From contig NZ_JAAGPR010000026.1 of the NCBI RefSeq assembly GCF_017104965.1, forward strand, positions 1 through 64,000: a stretch of 64,000 nt of DNA. The letters are read 5' to 3'. A program made the translations under genes and the position numbers. Shown piece by piece: positions 25,251 to 34,430 of the stretch; the stretch's first letter is position 1, and each line of letters opens with the position of its first letter. The DNA is from Paraburkholderia sp. Ac-20340 (GTDB lineage Bacteria > Pseudomonadota > Gammaproteobacteria > Burkholderiales > Burkholderiaceae). The notes beneath the pieces were generated by a model. The model saw nothing but the letters and a program-made list of their open reading frames with translations. It had not been told where the DNA came from and did no database searches.

Positions 25251-26711
25251 TCAGCGTGTTACGCCGCCCATGCAGAGATACTTGATCGACAGATAATCTT
25301 CGATGCCGTACTTCGAGCCTTCGCGGCCGATGCCCGATTGCTTCACGCCGCCAAACGGCGCGACTTCATTCGAGATCAGCCCCGTATTGATGCCGACGAT
25401 GCCGTATTCGAGCTGCTCCGCCACACGCCAGATGCGGCCGATGTCGCGGCTATAGAAATACGCGGCCAGGCCATAAATCGAGTCGTTGGCAAGCTGCACG
25501 ACTTCGGCGTCGCTCGAAAAGCGCACGATCGGCGCGACAGGTCCGAAGATTTCTTCGCTGAGCACGGCCATGCCGGGTTGTGCATCGGCCAGCACCGTGG
25601 GCGCGTAGAAGTTGCCGCCGCGTGCGTGCCGCGCGCCACCCGTGACCACGCGCGCGCCTTGCGCCACGGCATCGCGCACCAGCGCATCGACTTTGTCGCG
25701 CGCGGCTTCGGTGATGAGCGGGCCGATATTCACGCCATCGGCGAATCCGTCGTCCACCTTGAAGGCCGCCACGCGCGCCGCGAAGCGCTCGCAGAAGGCG
25801 TCGTACAGCGAATCGTGCACGTAGAAGCGGTTCGCGCAGACGCAGGTTTGCCCCGCGTTGCGATACTTCGAAAGCAGCGCGCCTTCCACGGCGGCGTCCA
25901 GATCCGCATCGTCGAATACGATGAAGGGCGCGTTGCCGCCCAGTTCCAGCGACACTTTCTTGACCGTGTCCGAGCACTGGCGCATCAGCAGGCGGCCCAC
26001 TTCGGTCGAACCCGTGAAGCTGAGCTTTTTCACGAGCGGGCTCGACGTCATTTCCAGGCCGATTTCGCGCGACTTGCCGGTGACGATGTTGAGCACGCCC
26101 GCCGGAATGCCGGCTTGCTCGGCCAGCGCCGCGAGCGCGAACGCCGACAGAGGCGTTTCGTTGGCGGGCTTGACCACCATCGTGCAACCCGCGGCCAGCG
26201 CGGGCGCGGCCTTGCGCGTGATCATCGCGGCCGGGAAATTCCACGGCGTAATCGCCGCGCAGACGCCAATCGGCTCTTTCGTCACGACAAGGCGTTGATC
26301 CGGGTTCGGGCTCGGGATCACATCGCCGTCGATGCGCTTGGCCTGCTCCGCAAACCATTCGATGAACGAGGCCGCGTAGGCGATTTCGCCGCGCGCTTCG
26401 GCAAGCGGTTTGCCTTGCTCGCGCGTCATCAGTTCGGCGAGCGTTTCCTGGTTCGCCATCACCAGTTCGAACCAGTTGCGCAGCAGGCGCGCGCGTTCTT
26501 TCGCCGTGGTCGCGCGCCAGCCGGGCAGGGCGCGCTGCGCGGCCGCAATCGCCGCGCGCGTGTCGTGCGCGCCCATGTTCGGCACATCGGCGATGTGCTC
26601 GCCCGTGGACGGATTGGTCACGGCCAGCGTGGCGCCGTCGGCGGCGTTGCACCACTGGCCGTCGATAAAGGCCTGCTGACGCAGCAGGCCGGGATGTTGC
26701 AGCGAAGTCAT
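25251..26711 (-). CDS. NAD(P)-dependent aldehyde dehydrogenase (succinate/malate-semialdehyde type)
   Basis: A 486-residue aldehyde dehydrogenase close to GabD in length and motifs: ITPWNFPAAMITRK (about 143-156), FTGSTEVG, the Glu motif LELGGNAPFIVF and the catalytic Cys in NAGQTCVCANRF. It lies between the CntA-like and CntB-like genes; carnitine cleavage yields malic semialdehyde, so oxidation of that aldehyde to malate is the context-based role, with succinate semialdehyde as the alternative. It starts 13 nt after the oxygenase gene. The frame extends to 26834 only by running into that gene; ATG 26711 is the sensible start. Confidence 0.88.
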   Translation of the reverse strand: MTSLQHPGLLRQQAFIDGQWCNAADGATLAVTNPSTGEHIADVPNMGAHDTRAAIAAAQRALPGWRATTAKERARLLRNWFELVMANQETLAELMTREQGKPLAEARGEIAYAASFIEWFAEQAKRIDGDVIPSPNPDQRLVVTKEPIGVCAAITPWNFPAAMITRKAAPALAAGCTMVVKPANETPLSAFALAALAEQAGIPAGVLNIVTGKSREIGLEMTSSPLVKKLSFTGSTEVGRLLMRQCSDTVKKVSLELGGNAPFIVFDDADLDAAVEGALLSKYRNAGQTCVCANRFYVHDSLYDAFCERFAARVAAFKVDDGFADGVNIGPLITEAARDKVDALVRDAVAQGARVVTGGARHARGGNFYAPTVLADAQPGMAVLSEEIFGPVAPIVRFSSDAEVVQLANDSIYGLAAYFYSRDIGRIWRVAEQLEYGIVGINTGLISNEVAPFGGVKQSGIGREGSKYGIEDYLSIKYLCMGGVTR

Positions 26712-26724
26712 ATCGGTCCCCGCC

Positions 26725-27873
26725 TTAATCCTGATAGTGCTGCGCGAGCAGGTTGTGGAAGTGCGCGATGCCGTGCTCGCTGATCCCGCTGCGTTTTTCG
26801 TCGACCATGATGCGGCCCTGGCCGCGATAGCCACGCGATTTCAGGCCCTTCTGCACGCTTTCCACGAGGCGCAGGTCTTCCGGGCGGAACACGGTGCGAT
26901 ACCACTCGATCAGCTTTTGCTGTTCTTCGGTCGGCTCGTCGTTGAGGAAGTAGATGTCGTAGTGCTGGAGCGTGACTTCGGCGCTCATCGGGAATTCGTA
27001 GATCACCGTCATGAAGTCGCTGCCCGGCGGCACGTTGAACATCGTGCACGGCCACGCCCAGTAGCCGTGGAAGCTCGGGTCCGTGATCGACGGATCGAGC
27101 TTGAACGAACGCTCCGACGATTGCGCCTGGCCGAATTGCAGCGTCCACTTGCCGTGCAGCGTGTGCGCGTACTGATCGACCTTGACCGAGTCCGAGAAGC
27201 CGGGGTGCGCCGGACCGCAGTGATAGCACTCGAGGTAGTTATCGACGATCGATTTCCAGTTGGCGGGCGTTTCCGTGACGAAGCGCGCGGCCAGCTTGAG
27301 GTCGTCGATCACGGGGCAGGCGTTGCGCAGGCTGGCTTCGAGGCCGGGCAGTTGCGCTTCGACGTTGTCCGCTTCCGGGTTCAGGTTGATGAACACGAAG
27401 CCCGCGTATTCCTCCACGCGCACCGGCACGAGGGTCGAATTTTCCTTGTCGAACGACTGCACGTGGTCGCAGTTGTTGGCGTGCGCGAGTGCGCCGTCCA
27501 GCTTGAACGCCCAGGCGTGATACGGACAGGTGATGACGTTCTTCGCCTTGCCGCTGCCTTCAAGCAGTTGATGGCCGCGGTGCGGGCAGACGTTATAGAA
27601 GGCGCGCAGCACCTTGTCCTTGCCGCGCACCAGCAGAATGCTTTCGCCGACGATCTCGCGCGTGACGTAGGCGTTCGCCTCCGCCAGTTCGCTGCGGTGT
27701 GCCACGCAGATCCAGGTGTCCTCGAAGATGCGCTTCTCTTCCGCCTTGTAGACCGACTCGGCGGTATAGAAGCTCGCGGGAATGGTCCACGCGAGATCCG
27801 GGTTGGCGCAGAAGTCAGCCGGCAGTTTGGGCAGGTCGGCTGGCTTGTGGAATTCGATCGGGAGATAGGTCAT
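26725..27873 (-). CDS. cntA: Carnitine monooxygenase oxygenase subunit (Rieske)
   Basis: A 382-residue Rieske non-haem iron oxygenase. Rieske ligands are C96, H98 (CPHRGH) and C116, H119 (CPYH); mononuclear iron ligands include H218 and H223 in DNYLECYHCGPAHPGF. Residue 215 is Glu where most Rieske oxygenases have the bridging Asp, a hallmark of CntA/YeaW quaternary-amine enzymes. From memory the whole protein looks closely similar to Acinetobacter CntA, which splits L-carnitine into trimethylamine and malic semialdehyde. It heads a minus-strand operon with aldehyde dehydrogenase and reductase. The related YeaW substrates gamma-butyrobetaine and betaine cannot be excluded. Confidence 0.87.
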   Translation of the reverse strand: MTYLPIEFHKPADLPKLPADFCANPDLAWTIPASFYTAESVYKAEEKRIFEDTWICVAHRSELAEANAYVTREIVGESILLVRGKDKVLRAFYNVCPHRGHQLLEGSGKAKNVITCPYHAWAFKLDGALAHANNCDHVQSFDKENSTLVPVRVEEYAGFVFINLNPEADNVEAQLPGLEASLRNACPVIDDLKLAARFVTETPANWKSIVDNYLECYHCGPAHPGFSDSVKVDQYAHTLHGKWTLQFGQAQSSERSFKLDPSITDPSFHGYWAWPCTMFNVPPGSDFMTVIYEFPMSAEVTLQHYDIYFLNDEPTEEQQKLIEWYRTVFRPEDLRLVESVQKGLKSRGYRGQGRIMVDEKRSGISEHGIAHFHNLLAQHYQD

Positions 27874-27908
27874 GGGGTCCGCCGCAGTGTGAGAGGTGCG
27901 TTAGAAAA

Positions 27909-28172
27909 TTAACTGACAGTTACAACATAACTATGGGTTAACGCAAGAATAAGAGAAATTCTGCCGGCACACGATCAGGGTTATCCCTCGACGTTGTTGC
28001 GAAAAGACTTCCGCTTTGATGCGTGCCGCGTATCCTTAGTGTTGGATAGCGGGATCGCTTGCGCGGTCGCAAAGCAAATCGATTTCGGAGATGTCGTCAA
28101 TAGGAGGATGCGATAGTGCGTCTCAACCCTCCAGGATGCGTACTATTGTTAACCAGTGGTTTGTTGTTAACC
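27909..28172. promoter_or_regulatory. Divergent control region with repeated TTAAC motifs
   Basis: The 414-bp gap between the CntA-like gene and the permease contains no gene. On the cntA side are TTAAC (27909-27913) and the palindrome GTTAAC (27937-27942). On the permease side the nonamer TTGTTAACC occurs at 28146-28154 and 28164-28172, 18 bp apart. These are likely regulator sites shared by the divergent operons. Confidence 0.5.
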
Positions 28173-28287
28173 GTAGGATAACTGTGCCGTGGCCGGAACC
28201 GGAAAAGCTTTCCGCAGTCGCGCACGGTGCGCAGGATGGCTACGCGCGAAGCGTGGCTGCCTGCGCCACCCCACAACTGGAGGAGAC

Positions 28288-29733
28288 ATGACACAAGACG
28301 CAATGGCCGAAGTGCTGGCCGGCGAGCCGACGCGCGCCAAATCGCGAATCGAATCGCGCTCGATCGACTACGTGCCGCTCGCCGAACGCAAAGGCCGCGC
28401 GTGGCATCTGTGGCCGGTGTGGTTTACGGGCGATGCGAACCTCGCCACCATCGCGGCGGGCGCGATCGGCATCAGCATGGGCGGCAATCTGTTGTGGAGC
28501 GCGATCGCCATCGTGCTGGGCAATGTGCTGGGCACGTTCTTCATGGCGTTCCATTCGAGCCAGGGGCCGCAACTGGGTCTGCCGCAGATGATCCAGTCGC
28601 GCCCGCAGTTCGGCTATATGGGTGCGCTGCTGGTGTGGGTGGTCGCGCTGGTGACCTACATCGGCTACAACTCGTTCAATCAATTGATGGCGGGGCAGAC
28701 CGCGCATCATCTGCTGGGCACCGAACCGCATCTGAGCTACATCGTGTTTACCGTGCTCGCGGTGGCGCTGGCGATCTTCGGCTATGACGTGATTCACAAG
28801 GCGCAGCGCTGGCTGGCGTTTGCACTGCTCATCGCGCTGACGATCTTCAGCGTGGGCATGTGCGTGAAAATGCCGTTCCCGGCAGCGCAACTGAGTTTCT
28901 CGGGCTTCAAGGCGACGCCGTTCCTCGTGCAGCTCTTTTCGGCTGCCGCGTATCAGCTTTCGTGGTCGATCTATGTTTCGGACTACTCGCGGTATCTGCC
29001 GCCCAACACCGGCGTGCGCGCCACGTTCTGGTGGACCTTCCTGGGCGCGCTGATCGGCGGTGTGTGGATGATGCTGGTGGGCACGGCTGCGGCGGCGCTC
29101 AACGCGCAGATCGAAATCTCCGACGCCGTGCAGCGCGCAGGCGATCTGATTTTCCCGGGCTTCGGCACCGTCACGCTGCTGCTTGCGCTGCTGGGTTTGC
29201 TGGCGATCTCCGGGCTGAACTTCTACGGCGCGTCGCTCACGCTGCTGAGCATTACGGACTCGTTCAAGCCGCTCAAATCGAATGCGACCAAGCGTATTGC
29301 CAGCCTGATCGTGGTGGCGCTGGTGGCGACCTCGCTGGCGTTCTCCGCATCCGATAACTTCATGGGCAAGTTCGGCGACTTCCTCGGCATTCTTGGCTAT
29401 CTGTTCACGCCCTGGACCGCGATTAACCTGATCGACTTCTTTGTGGTGCGCCACTCGCATTACTCGGTGCGCGAGATCTTCAATCCGCGCGGTATTTACG
29501 GGCGCTGGAACTGGCGCGGTCTGACCGCGTATGCAGTGGGTTTCGTCGCGATGATTCCGTTCTTCAAGACCGAACTCTATACCGGCCCGGTCGCCCGCAT
29601 GCTGGGCGGCACCGATGTGGCGATGCTCGTGGGACTGCCCGTTGCCGCGCTGGTTTATCTGTGGACCTGCCGCTCGCTCGACATCGAACAGGAACGCCGG
29701 CTCGTGCGCGAAGCCGATCGCGGCCTGAACTGA
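28288..29733 (+). CDS. NCS1-family purine/cytosine-permease-like transporter
   Basis: A 481-residue inner-membrane symporter with about 12 helices. The start of the membrane domain (WPVWFTGDANLATIAAGAIG) and GPQLGLPQMIQSRPQFGYMG are NCS1 signatures, closest in feel to the Fcy2/CodB-like branch. NCS1 proteins take up nucleobases, hydantoins, vitamins and similar N-containing compounds. It is the first gene of a run with porin, LysR and a betaine-type Rieske oxygenase, and diverges from the carnitine-type operon, so its substrate may be a quaternary or N-methylated amine; that is inference. ATG 28288 follows GGAGGAGAC. Confidence 0.85.
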   Translation: MTQDAMAEVLAGEPTRAKSRIESRSIDYVPLAERKGRAWHLWPVWFTGDANLATIAAGAIGISMGGNLLWSAIAIVLGNVLGTFFMAFHSSQGPQLGLPQMIQSRPQFGYMGALLVWVVALVTYIGYNSFNQLMAGQTAHHLLGTEPHLSYIVFTVLAVALAIFGYDVIHKAQRWLAFALLIALTIFSVGMCVKMPFPAAQLSFSGFKATPFLVQLFSAAAYQLSWSIYVSDYSRYLPPNTGVRATFWWTFLGALIGGVWMMLVGTAAAALNAQIEISDAVQRAGDLIFPGFGTVTLLLALLGLLAISGLNFYGASLTLLSITDSFKPLKSNATKRIASLIVVALVATSLAFSASDNFMGKFGDFLGILGYLFTPWTAINLIDFFVVRHSHYSVREIFNPRGIYGRWNWRGLTAYAVGFVAMIPFFKTELYTGPVARMLGGTDVAMLVGLPVAALVYLWTCRSLDIEQERRLVREADRGLN

Positions 29734-29764
29734 TCCATCACGATAACAACGACAAGATAGAGAC

Positions 29765-30916
29765 ATGAATTCGATGAAGGCACTGCGCGTGAGCGCAATC
29801 CAGCTGGCCGTGCTCGCGCTGGCCGCGCTGCCCCTCGCAGCCCGCGCGCAAACCAGCGTGACGTTCTATGGCGTGCTCGACGCGGGCGTGACTTATGTGA
29901 GCAACGCCGGCGGCGCGCGTCAGGTGAAATTCGACGACGGCATTTCGTACGCGAACCGCTGGGGCATCAAGGGCAGCGAAGATCTGGGCGGCGGCTTGAA
30001 AGCCGTGTTCAAGCTCGAAAGCGGCTTTCATATGGGCAATGGCCAGATTTCGAACGGCGGCTCGCTGTTCGGCCGCGCGGCCTATGTGGGCTTGCAGAAC
30101 GACTGGGGCACGCTGACCTTCGGTAACCAGATCGATATGACTCAGGAGATGGTTTATCTCTACAACGCTTCGGCGTGGGCGAGCGGCTATGCCATCAATC
30201 AGGGCGACTTCGACCGCATGAATGGCGACCATCTGCCGAACGCGGTGAAGTTCATGTCGAATACGTTCGGCGGTTTCCAGTTCGGCGGCATGTATTCGTT
30301 CAGCAATACGCCGGGCAGTTTCCACAACGGCAGCGCGTGGAGCGTGGGCGCGCAATACCAGCGCGGCGCGTTTTCGATGGGCACCGCTTATACGCAGTTG
30401 AATAACCCATCGGGGATTTACGCATTCGATCCTTACGCGATGATCGGCGTGCATTCGTTCTTTGGCCAGCCAACGGCGAGCGTCGATCCGGGCAGCGGCG
30501 CCGTGACCGATCTCTACGCGAATTCGCCGTTCCCGGTGGACAAGCAAGGCGCGTTTGGCGTGGGCGCGAGCTACGCGATCGGCAATGTCACGCTGATGGG
30601 CGACTTCACCTATACGCAGATCAAGGCGTTCGGCGAGAGCCAGCATATGCAGGTGGGCGAAGGTGGCGCGAACTGGCAGATCACGCCGGCGTTGAGCCTC
30701 GTGGGCGGCTATCAGTACACGCACTTCGACGCGCATCACTGGAACCAGCTTTCGGCGGGGATGCACTATCTGCTGTCCAAGCGTACCGATGTCTATATGT
30801 CCGGCGACTGGTTGAAGGCTTCGCAGGGTGTCGATGCGGTGATCGGCTATAGTTTCATGCCGTCCCACACCACTACGCAGGCCGATGTACGCATCGGCAT
30901 GCGGCACTCGTTCTAA
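29765..30916 (+). CDS. Gram-negative trimeric porin
   Basis: A 383-residue outer-membrane porin of the Burkholderiales OmpC-like type. The signal peptide ends at ARA-QTSVTFYG, the mature start SVTFYGVLDAGVTYVSNAGG is family-typical, and RWGIKGSEDLGGGLKAVFKLESGF follows. The chain alternates short beta strands and ends in an aromatic residue (IGMRHSF). It permits passive uptake of small solutes. It lies 31 nt after the permease and 2 nt before the LysR gene, so the genes are co-transcribed and the porin probably serves the same substrate. Confidence 0.93.
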   Translation: MNSMKALRVSAIQLAVLALAALPLAARAQTSVTFYGVLDAGVTYVSNAGGARQVKFDDGISYANRWGIKGSEDLGGGLKAVFKLESGFHMGNGQISNGGSLFGRAAYVGLQNDWGTLTFGNQIDMTQEMVYLYNASAWASGYAINQGDFDRMNGDHLPNAVKFMSNTFGGFQFGGMYSFSNTPGSFHNGSAWSVGAQYQRGAFSMGTAYTQLNNPSGIYAFDPYAMIGVHSFFGQPTASVDPGSGAVTDLYANSPFPVDKQGAFGVGASYAIGNVTLMGDFTYTQIKAFGESQHMQVGEGGANWQITPALSLVGGYQYTHFDAHHWNQLSAGMHYLLSKRTDVYMSGDWLKASQGVDAVIGYSFMPSHTTTQADVRIGMRHSF

Positions 30917-30918
30917 TC

Positions 30919-31953
30919 ATGCTCAAACTGCCTGGCACTCCCGAACTCGACGACCTTCGTGTGTTCTGCACGGTCGCGCGCAAATCCAGTTTCAGCGGCG
31001 CGGCTGAGGCGCTGGGCGCGTCGGCGGCTTATGTCAGCAAGCGCATTGGCGTGCTGGAGGCGAATCTGGGCACGCGCCTGCTGCATCGATCGACGCGCCG
31101 GGTGGCGATCACGGCGGCGGGCGAGCGCGTGCTCGCGTGGGCCGAGCGCATTCTCGACGACGTCGATCAACTTGTCGAGGATGTCTCCAGCACGCAGCGT
31201 ATTCCGCGCGGCACGCTGCGGGTGTCGAGCAGTTTTGGCTTTGGCCGCAAGTTCGTCGCGCCTGCGCTCGCGACGCTATCGGACCGATATCCGCAACTGA
31301 ATGTGCGGCTCGATCTGTTCGATCGCGTGGTGGATGTGGCGGGCGAAGGCTTCGATCTGGACATACGGATTGGCGACGACATCGCGGGTCATCTGATCGC
31401 GAAACGTCTCGCTACGAATTACCGCGTGCTGTGCGCGTCGCCGTCTTATCTGGACGCCCACGGCGCGCCCGACACGCTCGCCGATCTCGAATCGCACGCG
31501 TGCCTGGCCATCAAGGAACGGGACCACCCGTTCGGCGTGTGGCGTCTGGATGCCGGCGGCGAAACGGCGAGCGTGAGAGTGACCGGGCCGCTTTCGACCA
31601 ATCACGGCGAGGCCGCCGTGCAATGGGCGCTGGCCGGGCGCGGCATCGTGCTGCGCTCGATCTGGGACGTGCAGCCGCTACTCGACGAAGGCCGCTTGCT
31701 GCGCGTGCTGCCCGAGGTCACGCAGCCTGCCAACGTCTGGGCCGTGTTTCCCGAGCGACTTGCGCAATCGGCGAAGGTGAAAGCCTGCGTGGATTTTCTC
31801 GCCGAGACGTTTGCAGCGGCGGGAATTGGCGAGGCGGCCGGTACGGCTTTGCCTGCAGAAACCGCATTGCGCGCGCCCGAGTCGCAGACTAAACCGGGAT
31901 CATCGAATCCCCGCAATACCCGTAATACCCGTAAAAAGGAGCCGAAAACGTGA
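30919..31953 (+). CDS. LysR-type regulator embedded in the permease/porin/Rieske operon
   Basis: A 344-residue LysR regulator. Helix-turn-helix at about 10-68 (FSGAAEALGASAAYVSKRIGVLE), effector domain at about 95-305. The C-terminus has about 35 extra residues rich in Thr, Asn and Lys (NTRNTRKKEPKT) produced by a short CCCGTAATA-like repeat. It starts 2 nt after the porin stop and its stop overlaps the GTG of the Rieske gene, so it is translated within the operon it probably controls. Confidence 0.9.
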   Translation: MLKLPGTPELDDLRVFCTVARKSSFSGAAEALGASAAYVSKRIGVLEANLGTRLLHRSTRRVAITAAGERVLAWAERILDDVDQLVEDVSSTQRIPRGTLRVSSSFGFGRKFVAPALATLSDRYPQLNVRLDLFDRVVDVAGEGFDLDIRIGDDIAGHLIAKRLATNYRVLCASPSYLDAHGAPDTLADLESHACLAIKERDHPFGVWRLDAGGETASVRVTGPLSTNHGEAAVQWALAGRGIVLRSIWDVQPLLDEGRLLRVLPEVTQPANVWAVFPERLAQSAKVKACVDFLAETFAAAGIGEAAGTALPAETALRAPESQTKPGSSNPRNTRNTRKKEPKT

Positions 31954-33206
31954 CCGACCGCGCCCATGTGCGTGCCTTGCTTGCCGGGCGCCGCGAAGGC
32001 TACAGCCTCGCCCGCGAGTTTTATACGGCACCCGAAATGCACGAACTCGATATCGAGGCCGTCTTCTCGAACGAATGGATTTTCGCGTGCAATGTCGCGG
32101 AGATTCCGCACGAAGGCGATTACATCACGCTGTCGATTGGCGAGACTTCGGTGGTCGTGGTGCGAGGCAAGAGCGGCGCAGTGGGCGCGTTTTTCAATAC
32201 CTGTCGCCATCGCGGATCATTGATCTGCACGCAGGCAGCGGGGCACGCAAAGCGGCTCGTGTGCCCGTATCACCAGTGGGTTTATGAACTCGACGGCACG
32301 CTAAAAAGCGCGCGCCAGATGCCGGCGGATTTCGATCGCAGCGCACACGGCCTGCGGCCTGTGCATGTGGAAACGATCTGCGGCATGGTTTATATCTGTA
32401 TCGCCGATACCCCGCCCGATATCGCGCGTTTCAAGGCGGCGGTCACGCCGTACATCGCGCCGCATCATCCAGAGCGTAGCAAGGTGGCGTTTTCGATGAC
32501 GATCGTCGAAGACGCCAACTGGAAACTCGTGATCGAAAATAATCGCGAGTGCTATCACTGCATTGGCAGCCATCCAGAACTGCTGGCTACGCTGATCGAA
32601 TTTGCCTTGCCCGACGATCCGCGCGCAAACCGCGACTTCCAGTTGCTGATGCAGGAAAAGACGGCGCTGTGGGATAGCCTGGATTTGCCGCATCTGCCTG
32701 CGGATGGCGGCACGGAATTCCGCTGTATCCGCTTGCCGTTTCATCGCGGCGCGGTGTCGTTCACGGCGGACGGGCGGCCCGCCTGCAACAAGCTGCTCGG
32801 CGATTTCACGGAGCGCGATCTGGGGTCGGTGAGAATGTTCAGGGTTCCGAACAATTGGAATCATTTTCTCTCCGACCACATCATTCACTTCCGCGTGCTG
32901 CCGATTTCGGCGACGCAAACCGCGCTCAAGACCACCTGGCTGGTGCATGAAGATGCGGTGGAAGGTGTGGATTACGACATCGACACGCTGATCGAAGTCT
33001 GGCGCGCGACCAATGCGCAGGACGCAACGCTGGTCGAACATAACCAGCGCGGGGTGAATTCGAAGGCGTATACGCCGGGGCCTTACGCGCCTTCGGAGTT
33101 CATGCTGACGAACTTCACGAACTGGTATGCGCAGAAGCTCGACGATTATCTGAAACCCGCGCCTGGCCGCGAGAAAACGATACGGCTCGCCGTGGCACAG
33201 GGTTGA
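31950..33206 (+). CDS. Glycine-betaine-type Rieske monooxygenase (GbcA-like)
   Basis: A 418-residue Rieske oxygenase. Rieske ligands C85, H87 (CRHRGS) and C105, H108 (CPYHQW); mononuclear site ENNRECYHCIGSHPELL with Glu200 at the bridging position and H203, H208. This arrangement is that of GbcA and stachydrine demethylase, which N-demethylate quaternary amines, for example glycine betaine to dimethylglycine. It is distinct from the CntA-like protein in the same region. No GbcB-type reductase is beside it, so the CntB-like reductase or an unlinked one may supply electrons. GTG 31950 overlaps the LysR stop and is preceded by AAAAAGGAG. Substrate choice (betaine, proline betaine or other) is open. 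Confidence 0.85.
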   Translation: MTDRAHVRALLAGRREGYSLAREFYTAPEMHELDIEAVFSNEWIFACNVAEIPHEGDYITLSIGETSVVVVRGKSGAVGAFFNTCRHRGSLICTQAAGHAKRLVCPYHQWVYELDGTLKSARQMPADFDRSAHGLRPVHVETICGMVYICIADTPPDIARFKAAVTPYIAPHHPERSKVAFSMTIVEDANWKLVIENNRECYHCIGSHPELLATLIEFALPDDPRANRDFQLLMQEKTALWDSLDLPHLPADGGTEFRCIRLPFHRGAVSFTADGRPACNKLLGDFTERDLGSVRMFRVPNNWNHFLSDHIIHFRVLPISATQTALKTTWLVHEDAVEGVDYDIDTLIEVWRATNAQDATLVEHNQRGVNSKAYTPGPYAPSEFMLTNFTNWYAQKLDDYLKPAPGREKTIRLAVAQG

Positions 33207-33276
33207 ACGGCGCGCTCGACGCGGGTGAAACGGTCCGGTGCTATATTCACCGGCCCTATTTCGCGCTCGAGCTTTT

Positions 33277-33945
33277 ATGTCAGTCCGCCGTCTGTTTCGA
33301 AGCACTTTCGCCCGCGTTGCTTTCTGGATGGCGATTGTCGCCGTAACGGTGTGGGTGGCGGCCGCCGTGTGGGTCTGCGCGCGCGGATTGAGCATGCCGT
33401 ATGAGCGTGCCGATGTCGCGGTGGTGTTTGGCAATGCGCTGGAAGACGACGGCACGCCCAAGCCAATTCTCGCGGCGCGGCTGGACGTGGCGCTGCGCTG
33501 TTATCAGGCGGGCGAATGTCCGTGGCTGTTTGTGAGCGGCAGTATCGACGGTCCGGGTCTCGACGAAGCCGGCGCGATGCGTACGTATCTGCTGGCGCGC
33601 GGCGTGCCGGACGCGCGCATCGTGGTCGATCGCGCGGGCGACAACACGCTCGCCACCGCGCGTCACGCGGTCGCCTGGATGCGCGCGCAGGGGCTGTCGC
33701 GCGTCGTGCTCGTCTCGCAGTACTACCACCTGCCGCGCGCGCGGTTTGCGTTTCAGGAAGCCGGGGCGCCCGAGGTCTACGGCGCGTATCCGCGGGCGTT
33801 TCGCTTCATGGATCTGTATTCGAGCTGGCGCGAGGTGCCTGCGCTGGCGGTTTATCGCGTGCGGCTGGGCATGAATGCCGATGCGAAACCGGTTTCGTTC
33901 CGCCCGGTGCTGTTCCTGATGGGGCTGCTGGGGTGGGGCAAATGA
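33277..33945 (+). CDS. YdcF/SanA-like DUF218 protein
   Basis: A 222-residue protein with one N-terminal membrane anchor (VAFWMAIVAVTVWVAAAVWVC) and a DUF218 domain (about 45-195): VAVVFGNALEDDG, FVSGSIDG, and RVVLVSQYYHLPRARF. SanA/ElyC relatives act at the inner membrane in envelope integrity or polyprenyl-linked glycan metabolism; the reaction is not settled. It stands 70 bp after the Rieske gene and may be independent. ATG 33277 puts the membrane anchor at the right distance; an earlier in-frame start at 33238 adds 13 residues without a better ribosome site. Confidence 0.85.
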   Translation: MSVRRLFRSTFARVAFWMAIVAVTVWVAAAVWVCARGLSMPYERADVAVVFGNALEDDGTPKPILAARLDVALRCYQAGECPWLFVSGSIDGPGLDEAGAMRTYLLARGVPDARIVVDRAGDNTLATARHAVAWMRAQGLSRVVLVSQYYHLPRARFAFQEAGAPEVYGAYPRAFRFMDLYSSWREVPALAVYRVRLGMNADAKPVSFRPVLFLMGLLGWGK

Positions 33946-34074
33946 GTATCCCAAAGGGGCCGAATCCGGCTGCGTCGGGCAATGAAACAGGGTATGGACG
34001 CGCTGGCGCGGGCGTCGTTGGGATACTGAAGAGAACCTCCTAAAGTTTGCGCGCCGGAGGCCGAAAATCCAGGC

Positions 34075-34335
34075 ATGGCGCACGAACAACCGAAACTTCC
34101 CGAGAATGACCCGATCTGGGCCGAGGCACGCGCACTCGAAGCGAGTATCCGCGCCATCCGCCGGGCTCAGGGCAAGCGAAATCCCGAAGACTTTGCTTCG
34201 GACGACCCTGAATGCATCGAGGTGATGGAGGAGTTCGTGCGCGACGTCGGCCGGGTGCTGGCGCTCTACGCGAAAGACCCGCTCCGCGACGATGACGACG
34301 ACGGCGATTTCCACGGTGCGGGCTCGACCGGCTAA
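34075..34335 (+). CDS. Small acidic hypothetical protein (86 residues)
   Basis: Not recognised. It starts MAHEQPKLPENDPIWAEARA, has a helical middle (ALEASIRAIRRAQ, VMEEFVRDVGRVLALYA) and ends in a run of Asp (DDDDDGDFHGAG). Composition is that of a soluble cytoplasmic protein. A ribosome site is not obvious. It sits between the SanA-like gene and the HiPIP gene, same strand. Coding is supported mainly by residue composition and absence of a competing frame. Confidence 0.6.
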   Translation: MAHEQPKLPENDPIWAEARALEASIRAIRRAQGKRNPEDFASDDPECIEVMEEFVRDVGRVLALYAKDPLRDDDDDGDFHGAGSTG

Positions 34336-34430
34336 GGGACTACAGGTGGGTTATCGGCGCAGCGCCCGATGCTGCACGAAATCCGGCAGCCTGAGACACT
34401 AGCGACTCCCTGAACGTGTCTTTCCCCACA

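Noticed and set aside
33942..34043. 33-codon frame overlapping the SanA-like stop by ATGA
   Set aside because: Too short, no recognisable features and no ribosome site beyond the overlap. A distant inverted repeat (AGTATCCCAA and TTGGGATACT) spans it, so it may be just a hairpin region.
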